Assembly (NCBI GenBank): GCA_002366775.1
Contig: DFBW01000241.1
Span: 1 to 10,393, forward strand
DNA from: Roseovarius sp. UBA3070
GTDB lineage: Bacteria; Pseudomonadota; Alphaproteobacteria; Rhodobacterales; Rhodobacteraceae
Direction of reading: 5' to 3'
Length of the DNA: 10,393 nt
Each line of letters starts with the position of its first letter. The first letter of the stretch is position 1. The notes below the pieces were generated by a model, which saw only the letters and a list, made by a program, of their open reading frames with translations, searched no databases and had not been told where the DNA came from. Position numbers and translations under genes: made by a program. Positions 1-6,708 of the stretch are shown piece after piece.

Positions 1-564
1 GACGGGCGCGAAGATTATTTCCCGCGTGAATTGTCAGGTGGTCAGCAGCAGCGTGTGGGCATTGCCCGCTCACTGGCCATTGAACCTGACATTTGGTTTC
101 TGGACGAGCCGTTTTCGGCGCTTGATCCGCTCATCCGGCGCGAGATGCAGGATGAATTCCTGCGATTGCAAGACCTGCTGGGCAAAACCATTGTCTTTAT
201 CACCCATGATTTTGACGAGGCTTTGCGCCTGGCGGACCGGATTGCCATCATGAAGGATGGCGCGGTTGAGCAATGTGACACGCCTGACCAGATCGTGCTG
301 AACCCGGCGACGCCATATGTGAAAAAATTCACCGAAGAGATTGAGAAATCTCGGGTTGTACATGCCCGTGTTCTGGCCACTCCGATCAATGGGACTGTCC
401 CAGAAGGCCCTACGGTGCGCGCTGGGCACACGATTTTGCAGCTTGCCCGTCAACTGGTCAATGACGACCGCGAAGAAGTGCCCGTTGCTGACAGAAACGA
501 CAAGCTGATCGGGGTCATGAACCGCCAGGAAGCGCTGGACCTGCTGTTGGGCAAAGGTGACTGA
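1..564 (+). CDS. Glycine betaine/proline-type ABC transporter ATP-binding protein, 3' part
   Basis: ATPase subunit of a quaternary-amine/proline importer (ProV/OpuAA type), acting on the cytoplasmic face of the inner membrane. The reading frame is open from the first base, so the start and Walker A lie upstream; 187 residues are visible. The ABC signature LSGGQQQR is at visible residues 11-18, Walker B plus catalytic Glu (FLDEP) at 33-37, the D-loop SALD at 39-42, and the H-loop ITHD at 67-70. A C-terminal extension (about 120-187) ends in a stretch resembling a short CBS-like regulatory tail (VADRNDKLIGVMNRQEALDLL), usual for ProV-type ATPases that sense ionic strength; that role is inferred. 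The TGA is 1 base before the chosen ATG of the fused permease, so the two are translationally linked. The substrate-binding protein is not in the window and may lie upstream. The family assignment is firm; the exact substrate is not readable. Confidence 0.93.
   Translation, partial: DGREDYFPRELSGGQQQRVGIARSLAIEPDIWFLDEPFSALDPLIRREMQDEFLRLQDLLGKTIVFITHDFDEALRLADRIAIMKDGAVEQCDTPDQIVLNPATPYVKKFTEEIEKSRVVHARVLATPINGTVPEGPTVRAGHTILQLARQLVNDDREEVPVADRNDKLIGVMNRQEALDLLLGKGD
553..559 (+). promoter_or_regulatory. Ribosome binding site deciding the permease start
   Basis: AAAGGTG lies inside the last codons of the ATPase gene, 6 bases before ATG at 566. This spacing favours the ATG over the in-frame GTG at 557, which overlaps this very site and has no purine-rich stretch at proper distance. 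Initiation would be coupled to termination of the upstream gene. Confidence 0.5.
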
Positions 565-565
565 T

Positions 566-2551
566 ATGGTTGATATGGCTGATATAGCTTCATCCTCTGC
601 CCCGCCGATCAATACGGGCCTGAGCAAGACGCGCATCCTCCAGATCATGCTGGCCATCGCTGTGATCATGACGGCAGCGCGGCCAATCCTGCCCGATTTC
701 CTTGTGCGGATACCAGAAGAATGGATACCGCCTTTGGCTGTCTGGGCAGATGCATTTTTCAACTTCCTGATTGATGATCTGAAACTTGCGGTGCTGACCC
801 GCTGGTTTGCCGAAGGCCCGCTGGAGTTTATGTTGAACACCACTGCCAACCTGCTGGAAGGCAAGCGGCGCTGGCCGTTCCTTGGCCCAATTCCATGGAG
901 TGCCGTGGCGGCTTTTGTTGCTGTAATCGGGTATTATCTGGGGGGGTGGCGCATGGCGGCACTGGCCGGTGGCACCCTGATCTGGACTGCTGTGATCGGG
1001 CAATGGAAAATCGCCATGCAAACCATGTCTGTTCTGGTGGTTGCAGCGCCTTTGGCCTTTGTCATTGGTATCAGCCTTGGCATTGCTGCGTGGAAATGGG
1101 ACTGGTTTGATCGTGTGGTCAAGCCGGTCCTGTCTATCCTGCAAACATTGCCATTCTTCACCTATCTGCTGCCTGCGGTCATCTTTTTCAAAGTGGGCCC
1201 GACAGCCGGTGCTGTGGCGACGATTGTTTATGCCATTCCCCCGATGATCCTGATGACAACGCTGGGCCTGAAAAAGGTCAGCCCCGAGGTGGTGGAAGCT
1301 GGCAAAATGTGCGGCTGTACCAAACTTCAGATGCTGATGCGTGTTTACCTGCCGTCCGCGCGAACCGAGATCCTGGTGGGTGTGAACCAGGTGATTATGC
1401 TGTGCCTCGCCATGGTTGTTCTGACCGCCTTTATCGGGATGCCCGGCCTGGGTGCCAAACTTCTGGCGATGATGGGCAGCTTTAAACTTGGCCGTTCGTT
1501 TGAAATCGGGGTGACCATCGTGCTGCTGGCGGTCATGCTGGACCGCATGTCAAAGGCCTGGGTTGTCAAATTGCCCGAGCATTTTGAGAAAGGCACCCCT
1601 TGGTACATCCGGCGCAAGTATTCTTTGATGGCGGTCGGGGCATTTCTGAGCTTCATGGTGATCGCCCAGGGTATTGATGTGCTTGATATCATCGGGCGCA
1701 AGCAAGCCTGGTCAAAAGGCAAAGAGATCGACAATCTGATCAAGGGCTTTTTGAACATTGATGCCGTGCAGGCTGTCACCACCTGGCTGCGCTGGTTTTT
1801 GAATGTCTGGGTTCTGATCCCCTTCCGCAATTTCATGCTCTATATTCCGACACCTGCGTTTATCCTCGGGATCGTGGCCTTCTCTTATTATCTGGGGGGT
1901 CGAAAGCCCGCTATCTATGCGACGATTTTCTTCACCTTTGTGGCCTTTACCGGCTGGTGGGATCGCTCGGTTATCACGCTTTATGCGGTGATTTCTGCCG
2001 TGATCCTGTCGATGTTCATCGGTATTCCGCTGGGCATCTATGCGTCACGATCTGATAAGTGGGCTCAGCGGATTTTGCTGGCGTGTGACACGGCGCAAAC
2101 TTTCCCCAGTTTCATCTATCTGATCCCGGCGATCATGTTGTTTGGCGTAAATGATGTGGCAGTGGTGTTTTCGATCATCATCTTCACCACTGTGCCGTTG
2201 ACGCGCTACACCATCGAAGGCATGCGCTCGGTTCCCGCCGAGATGACCGAAGCGGCCGATATGTCTGGCGCGTCAAGAATGCAAAAGCTGCGCAGTGTGC
2301 AATTGCCGCTGGCGCTGCCGACCATGGCCGTGGGGTTCAACCAGGCCATTATGTTTGCCTTTTTCATGGTGATCATCGCCGCCTTCATCGGCACGCAGGA
2401 TCTGGGGCAGGAGTTGCAGAAAACTCTGGCTGGAACAGAATTGGGCAAGAACATCGTGCTGGGCATGAATGTCTCGCTGATGGCGCTGACTTTTGATCTG
2501 ACATTGATGAGCTGGGCAGAGACCCGCAAAAAAGCACTGGGATTGGCGTGA
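566..2551 (+). CDS. Fused double-permease subunit of a glycine betaine/proline-type ABC transporter
   Basis: Integral membrane subunit of the importer, 661 residues from ATG 566 (664 from GTG 557), about twice the length of a single ProW-type permease. It carries two tandem binding-protein-dependent transport domains. Domain 1 has LQTLPFFTYLLPAVIFF (192-208) and an EAA-type coupling loop (about 240-262, VVEAGKMCG...). Domain 2 repeats both: AQTFPSFIYLIPAIMLF (510-526) and a second EAA loop (about 559-581, MTEAADMSG...). Each domain is preceded by hydrophobic segments, and a polar linker with charged residues lies at roughly 335-400. A single polypeptide would therefore supply both halves of the channel, with two ATPase copies docking at the two EAA loops. 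The halves are clearly diverged, so the channel is a pseudo-dimer. Its TGA overlaps the ATG of the cupin gene by one base. Substrate class (betaine, proline or related zwitterion) is inferred from family resemblance only. Confidence 0.92.
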   Translation: MVDMADIASSSAPPINTGLSKTRILQIMLAIAVIMTAARPILPDFLVRIPEEWIPPLAVWADAFFNFLIDDLKLAVLTRWFAEGPLEFMLNTTANLLEGKRRWPFLGPIPWSAVAAFVAVIGYYLGGWRMAALAGGTLIWTAVIGQWKIAMQTMSVLVVAAPLAFVIGISLGIAAWKWDWFDRVVKPVLSILQTLPFFTYLLPAVIFFKVGPTAGAVATIVYAIPPMILMTTLGLKKVSPEVVEAGKMCGCTKLQMLMRVYLPSARTEILVGVNQVIMLCLAMVVLTAFIGMPGLGAKLLAMMGSFKLGRSFEIGVTIVLLAVMLDRMSKAWVVKLPEHFEKGTPWYIRRKYSLMAVGAFLSFMVIAQGIDVLDIIGRKQAWSKGKEIDNLIKGFLNIDAVQAVTTWLRWFLNVWVLIPFRNFMLYIPTPAFILGIVAFSYYLGGRKPAIYATIFFTFVAFTGWWDRSVITLYAVISAVILSMFIGIPLGIYASRSDKWAQRILLACDTAQTFPSFIYLIPAIMLFGVNDVAVVFSIIIFTTVPLTRYTIEGMRSVPAEMTEAADMSGASRMQKLRSVQLPLALPTMAVGFNQAIMFAFFMVIIAAFIGTQDLGQELQKTLAGTELGKNIVLGMNVSLMALTFDLTLMSWAETRKKALGLA

Positions 2552-2937
2552 TGGCACAACCACTTGCATCTTTTCGAACGGTGGCAGATTTCAACCCCGA
2601 TGGGTTTGTCCGTATGGAAATGGAAGGCCTGCCAGATGAAGACGTGCTGTGGCGCAATATCTCGTATGATCAGGCCACGGGGCAAGGCAGTTACCTGATG
2701 ATCATGGCCCCCGGCACGCGCTGCAATCCGCACCGCCACAACGGGCCTGAGGAATTTTATGTGATCGAAGGCGATCTGGTGGATTGTGATGGCTTTGCTT
2801 ATGGCGCTGGTGATTTTGTGTCGCTGGCTGGTGGTTCGGCGCATTTCAGCATCTCACACACGGGATGCAGGCTGGTGGTCACCCATCGCGGGATGATTGA
2901 CGATTTATCCATGCAAGAGCTTGAGGCTGTTTCATGA
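2551..2937 (+). CDS. Small single-domain cupin protein
   Basis: A 128-residue single-domain cupin, probably cytoplasmic (no signal peptide). Cupin motif 1 is visible as GTRCNPHRHNGPEEFYVIEG (55-74), giving likely metal ligands H61, H63 and E67 or E68. Motif 2 is GDFVSLAGGSAH (87-98) with the fourth ligand candidate H98; the usual PxG is replaced by AGG. All four ligand positions are present, so a metal-binding role is plausible. In such operons small cupins may be enzymes (isomerase, dioxygenase, lyase) or ligand sensors, and the sequence does not decide. The start ATG overlaps the permease TGA (TGATG); the preceding in-frame GTG at 2548 is less likely. Its own stop overlaps the next start as ATGA. 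That tight placement between transporter and DUF1989-GcvT fusion argues that it acts on the imported compound or a derivative. Confidence 0.85.
   Translation: MAQPLASFRTVADFNPDGFVRMEMEGLPDEDVLWRNISYDQATGQGSYLMIMAPGTRCNPHRHNGPEEFYVIEGDLVDCDGFAYGAGDFVSLAGGSAHFSISHTGCRLVVTHRGMIDDLSMQELEAVS
2923..2926 (+). promoter_or_regulatory. Ribosome binding site of the DUF1989-GcvT fusion gene
   Basis: GAGG inside the cupin coding sequence lies 7 bases before ATG 2934. The start codon overlaps the cupin stop as ATGA, the classic arrangement for translational coupling. Confidence 0.5.
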
Positions 2938-5339
2938 ATGTCTCGCCCGCAATAAGGCCGGTGTTTGAAACACCATATGAGAGGGCAGGCGTTTTGACAC
3001 CCGGCCTGCCGATCCTGCCACACGGGACCGAGCGCCACCCGGTGCCCGGCGGCGGCTCGCGTGCCGTGCCGGTGTTCAAAGGCGATGAGATTTCGGTGCT
3101 TGATCGTGATGGGTTGCAGCCCGGTGAATTGGTGTTTTTTACACCAGATGGCACATCCGATGCCGGTATGTTGGGGGCTGCCGCCATGGGGGTGCCCGAT
3201 GGGGTGATCTCGGTGCTGGCCAATGGGTCTCAATCCGGGGCCAAAGTGGCGCTGGCGCTTGAGACTGCCGGCTTTGATCTGGGCCGGGCCGAGGCGATCA
3301 GGATATTTGCCGACGGCTCGCACCCTGGCGATATGGTCACCTATTTTGCCGGGTGTGATGGTCTGCTTATCGTTGCGGCCCCCGGTGGCCCGATGCACCC
3401 CGGCGAACAAAATCCGCCCAGTGATCTGATCCTTTACATCCGGCGTGCCGATCCCGGCCTGCCCAAGGGTGAATTGGCCCCGCCCGATCCGCTGGCTGAT
3501 CCGTTGATTGATTTCAATATTCTGCCCGGCGCAGCCCAAAGCTATGAGGTCAAGAAGGGCGAGTTCATTCAGATACTTGATGTGCAGGGGCGTGAATGCT
3601 CGGATTTTCAGGCGTTTTCCCGTCGCGCATTGGACAAGGGACTGGAGCGCGAGATCGACCCGACAACCACCCGTGCGTTGATGGGCAATCTTTATCCGCT
3701 GCCCGGCATTTTTTCAAAATACTGGAGCTCGGACCAAGAGCCTTTGGTTGAGATCATACGCGACACTTGCGGGCGTCATGATACATTCGGGCTGGCCTGT
3801 ACCGCGCGCTATTACGAAGATTTGGGGTATCCTGGTCATGTGAACTGTTCGGACAATATGAACAAGGATCTGGCACAATACGGCATTCGCCCACGCGGTG
3901 GCTGGCCTGCTATCAACTTTTTCTTCAACACCATGCTGGATGACACCAACGCCATCGGCATGGATGATCCGTGGTCACGCCCCGGCGATTATGTGTTGTT
4001 GCAGGCGCAGACCGATCTGGTCTGCATTTCCAGCGCGTGCCCATGTGACGTTGACGCCGCCAACGGGTGGCAACCCACCGATATTCAGGTCCGCACTTAT
4101 GGGGCGGGCGAAGACTTTAGCCGTTCTGTCGGCTACAGAAAATCAGCGGAGGCAGACTTGGAAGAAACCAAGCAAACCGGATTTCACGAGTGCTTTGAAC
4201 GGCATACCCGTGATTTTGTAGAATACGCGGGCTATTGGCTGCCTAATCAGATGTCCAATCACGGCGCTATTGCTGAATATTGGGCCTGCCGCGAGAAGGC
4301 CGCGATCATGGATCTGTCGCCCCTGCGCAAATACGAGGTGACTGGCCCGGATGCCGAGGCGCTGATGCAGCATTGCGTGACCCGCAACATGAAGAAACTG
4401 GCCGTGGGTCAGCTGGTTTATACTGCCATGTGTTATGAACACGGCGGCATGATTGATGATGGCACTGTCTTTCGCCTGGGCGAGACGAATTTCCGCTGGA
4501 TCGGTGGCAATGATAATTCCGGGCTATGGCTACAGGAACAGGCGCGTAAAATGGGGCTGAACGCCTGGGTGCGCAACTCGACCGATCAATTGCATAACGT
4601 CGCCATCCAAGGCCCGCTCAGCCGCGATATTCTGAAAGAAGTGTTCTATACCGCCCCCACAGTGCCCACCGTAGAGGAGTTGGGCATGTTCCGCTTTGCC
4701 GTGGCGCGCTTGGGCGATGTTCAGGGCAAGGCCGTGGTGATTGGCCGCGCCGGGTACTCGGGCGAGTTGGGCTACGAAGTGTTCTGCCATCCGCGTGATG
4801 GGGTCGAAGTGTTTGATGCCATTTGGAAGGTGGGCGAGCCGATGGGCATGATCCCGTTTGGGTTGGCCGCACTTGATATGGTGCGAATTGAGGCCGGGTT
4901 GATCTTTGCCGGGTCCGAATTTGATGACCAGACAGACCCATGGGAGGCCGGCATCGGCTTTACCGTGCCGCTGAAATCAAAAGAGGATGATTTCATTGGT
5001 CGCGCAGCATTGGAAGAGCGCAAGGCCCACCCGCATCGCAAACTGGTTGGTCTTGAGATCGAGGGCGGTATTGTTGCCAGCCCAGGCGATTGTCTGAGGA
5101 TCGGCAAGGCGCAGGTGGGCGAGGTCACATCGGCAATGAAATCCCCCATTCTGGGCAAGAACATCGCGTTGGCGCGGATGTCTGTAACCCACGCAGAGCC
5201 GGGAACCGAGATTGAGATCGGTCAGTTGGACGGGTTGCAAAAACGGCTGAAGGCGCGAGTTGTGGCCTATCCGCATTTCGATCCGACAAAGGCGCGTGTC
5301 AAAGGTGATTATTCACAACCGCTGGTGCCCGGCGACTAA
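2934..5339 (+). CDS. DUF1989-like / DUF1989 / GcvT-type aminomethyltransferase fusion protein
   Basis: An 801-residue cytoplasmic multidomain protein of unassigned reaction. Residues about 36-172 are a degenerate DUF1989-like unit (PGGGSRAVPVFKGDEISVLD at 38-57, SHPGD at 129-133). Residues about 196-391 are a full DUF1989 domain: LPGAAQSYEVKKGEFIQILD (197-216), HDTFGLAC (282-289), NCSDN (304-308), PGD (350-352) and SACPCDVDAANGWQPTD (367-383). H282, C289, C305 and C369 are candidate metal or catalytic residues. Residues about 416-795 form a complete GcvT fold with GGMIDDGTVF (504-513, folate-contacting Asp region), GRAGYSGELGYEVF (604-617), GLAALDMVRIEAGL (643-656) and DPWEAGIGF (668-676). 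GcvT enzymes move one-carbon units to tetrahydrofolate (T-protein, DmdA, dimethylglycine and sarcosine enzymes). DUF1989 is known as a urea-carboxylase-associated family that, as I recall, includes carboxyguanidine deiminase subunits. Last gene of the overlapping operon. No FAD domain is present. Substrate unknown; deamination or deimination plus demethylation is an inference. Confidence 0.88.
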   Translation: MNVSPAIRPVFETPYERAGVLTPGLPILPHGTERHPVPGGGSRAVPVFKGDEISVLDRDGLQPGELVFFTPDGTSDAGMLGAAAMGVPDGVISVLANGSQSGAKVALALETAGFDLGRAEAIRIFADGSHPGDMVTYFAGCDGLLIVAAPGGPMHPGEQNPPSDLILYIRRADPGLPKGELAPPDPLADPLIDFNILPGAAQSYEVKKGEFIQILDVQGRECSDFQAFSRRALDKGLEREIDPTTTRALMGNLYPLPGIFSKYWSSDQEPLVEIIRDTCGRHDTFGLACTARYYEDLGYPGHVNCSDNMNKDLAQYGIRPRGGWPAINFFFNTMLDDTNAIGMDDPWSRPGDYVLLQAQTDLVCISSACPCDVDAANGWQPTDIQVRTYGAGEDFSRSVGYRKSAEADLEETKQTGFHECFERHTRDFVEYAGYWLPNQMSNHGAIAEYWACREKAAIMDLSPLRKYEVTGPDAEALMQHCVTRNMKKLAVGQLVYTAMCYEHGGMIDDGTVFRLGETNFRWIGGNDNSGLWLQEQARKMGLNAWVRNSTDQLHNVAIQGPLSRDILKEVFYTAPTVPTVEELGMFRFAVARLGDVQGKAVVIGRAGYSGELGYEVFCHPRDGVEVFDAIWKVGEPMGMIPFGLAALDMVRIEAGLIFAGSEFDDQTDPWEAGIGFTVPLKSKEDDFIGRAALEERKAHPHRKLVGLEIEGGIVASPGDCLRIGKAQVGEVTSAMKSPILGKNIALARMSVTHAEPGTEIEIGQLDGLQKRLKARVVAYPHFDPTKARVKGDYSQPLVPGD

Positions 5340-5462
5340 ACGTTAGCCCATGCATCCCATGTTCGATCCACGCCAGCCCGAGGGCTGCTAATAACCTGCG
5401 CGTTGCACTTCTTGATCAAGCGTGTCACGCATCGCAGGAGCAATTACAAACGGACCTCTCTC
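5340..5462. other. Intergenic stretch with palindromes before the MFS gene
   Basis: This 123-base gap between the fusion gene and the preferred MFS start has no strong intrinsic terminator. CAGCCC (5374-5379) and GGGCTG (5382-5387) are complementary but leave a loop of only 2 bases and no T-run follows. CTTGATCAAG (5411-5420) is a perfect palindrome, directly followed by GCGTG-T-CACGC (5420-5430). They could be a regulator site for the MFS gene. An AGGAG at 5436-5440 lies too far (22 bases) from ATG 5463 to be a normal ribosome site for it. Confidence 0.4.
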
Positions 5463-6641
5463 ATGCGCGCCGGATTGACCCTGCTATGTTTGGCCTATGT
5501 TCTCAGCCAGTTTTTCCGCGCCTTTCTGGCGGTTCTCAGTGGTGTTCTTGAAGCTGATATCGGCACCGGTCCTGACGCCTTGGCGCAGGCTTCAGGGTTT
5601 TGGTTTTTGTCTTTTGCTGCGATGCAGCTGCCGGTTGGCTGGGCGCTTGATAAGATTGGCCCGCGTCGCACCGCATCAGTGCTGTTGTTTCTGGGCGGGG
5701 CAGGAGGGGCCGCGCTGTTTGCGTTGGCGACAAACGCGCTACATATAAATCTTGCCATGTTGCTCATCGGCATAGGGTGTTCCCCCGCCCTCATGGCGTC
5801 TTACTACATTTTCGCGCGGCAATTTTCTGTGGCTCAGTTTGCCACTTTGGCAGCGCTGATGCTGGGTGTCGGATCGGTTGGTAATTTGGTGGCCTCCTAC
5901 CCCATGGCGCTTGCTGCTGAATTGGTAGGTTGGCGTGCATCACTGGCGGGTCTGGCGGTGTTATCGGCGGGGGTGGCCGTTGGTATCGCTGTTTTCGTGC
6001 GAGACCCCGAACCTGCCCAAAGCGAGGAAAAAGGCTCGGTCTTTGATTTGTTAAAGATGCCTGCGTTGTGGGCGATATTCCCTCTCATGCTGGTGACTTA
6101 TGTGCCCGTAGCGGGCATCCGTGGTCTGTGGATCGGCCCTTACCTGAGTGATGTTTTTGGCATGACCACTGCACAAGTGGGCCAAGCCAGCTTGGCTATG
6201 GGTGTGGCAATGATTGCCGGTACTTTGTGTTATGGTCCCTTGGATCGGGTGTTTCAGACCCAGAAATGGGTGATCTTTTTTGGCAACATGCTGTGCGCCT
6301 TGTCTACATTGGTGCTGGCCATGCTGATGTCTTACAACGTCATTGTGTCGGTCGCTCTGTGTGCGGCTATTGGCTTTTTCGGGGCGTCCTTTCCGGTGAT
6401 CATCGCGCACGCCCGCAGCTTTGTGCCTGCACATCTGGCGGGGCGCGGTGTGACACTGTTGAACCTCTTTGCCATTGGCGGTGCGGGTGTCATGCAATTT
6501 GCCTCGGGCGGCGTGCATGCCGGGGTACAGGATGGCAGCGGAACCGAGGTGGCTTATATGATGCTCTTTGCCCTTTTTGGGGTTCTACTGCTGGTGGGCA
6601 CGCTGATTTATCTTCTCAGCCGGGACGCCCCGCGCGTATAA
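5463..6641 (+). CDS. Major facilitator superfamily transporter
   Basis: A 392-residue inner-membrane transporter with about 12 hydrophobic helices in two halves, separated by a charged cytoplasmic loop around 180-198 (RDPEPAQSEEK...). MFS motif A is visible between helices 2 and 3 as GWALDKIGPRRT (59-70). Length is typical of the superfamily. I prefer ATG 5463; an in-frame TTG at 5403 would add 20 mostly polar, basic residues (HFLIKRVTHRRSNYKRTSL) ahead of helix 1, without a good ribosome site. Substrate and direction cannot be read from the sequence. It lies 123 bases after the fusion gene on the same strand, so it may be a separately controlled permease for a related compound, or unrelated. 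No specific family is recognised. Confidence 0.85.
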   Translation: MRAGLTLLCLAYVLSQFFRAFLAVLSGVLEADIGTGPDALAQASGFWFLSFAAMQLPVGWALDKIGPRRTASVLLFLGGAGGAALFALATNALHINLAMLLIGIGCSPALMASYYIFARQFSVAQFATLAALMLGVGSVGNLVASYPMALAAELVGWRASLAGLAVLSAGVAVGIAVFVRDPEPAQSEEKGSVFDLLKMPALWAIFPLMLVTYVPVAGIRGLWIGPYLSDVFGMTTAQVGQASLAMGVAMIAGTLCYGPLDRVFQTQKWVIFFGNMLCALSTLVLAMLMSYNVIVSVALCAAIGFFGASFPVIIAHARSFVPAHLAGRGVTLLNLFAIGGAGVMQFASGGVHAGVQDGSGTEVAYMMLFALFGVLLLVGTLIYLLSRDAPRV

Positions 6642-6696
6642 GCCCTTCCATCGGGCAGCGCAGGGGTTTAAGAGGCCGCAGTCAACCCTACCAGAT

Positions 6697-6700
6697 GGAG
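6697..6700 (+). promoter_or_regulatory. Ribosome binding site of asd
   Basis: GGAG lies 8 bases before ATG 6709, which favours that codon over the in-frame GTG at 6700 that overlaps the site itself. Confidence 0.55.
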
Positions 6701-6708
6701 TGAATAAC

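Noticed and set aside
557..565. GTG 557 as the permease start
   Set aside because: The start codon would overlap the only purine-rich ribosome site; ATG 566 is properly spaced from it. The difference is three residues.
70..864. Long minus-strand open frame (264 codons)
   Set aside because: It lies antisense to the ATPase and permease genes, which show clear conserved motifs; its translation is low-complexity, Ser/Arg-rich and without recognisable domains.
2799..3539. Long minus-strand open frame (246 codons)
   Set aside because: Antisense to the cupin end and to the N-terminal part of the fusion gene, whose plus-strand frame aligns with DUF1989; the antisense product has no plausible domain.
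2934..5339. Calling the fusion protein DMSP demethylase (DmdA) or plain glycine cleavage T-protein
   Set aside because: Both are single GcvT-fold proteins of roughly 360-400 residues; here about 400 residues of DUF1989-type sequence precede that domain, so function should not be copied over.
5403..5462. TTG 5403 as start of the MFS gene
   Set aside because: It would add a basic, polar leader before helix 1 and has no good ribosome site; ATG 5463 begins directly before the first membrane helix, though it too lacks a strong site.
6642..6656. GCCC-N7-GGGC dyad after the MFS stop as a terminator
   Set aside because: The stem is only 4 base pairs and no T-run follows.
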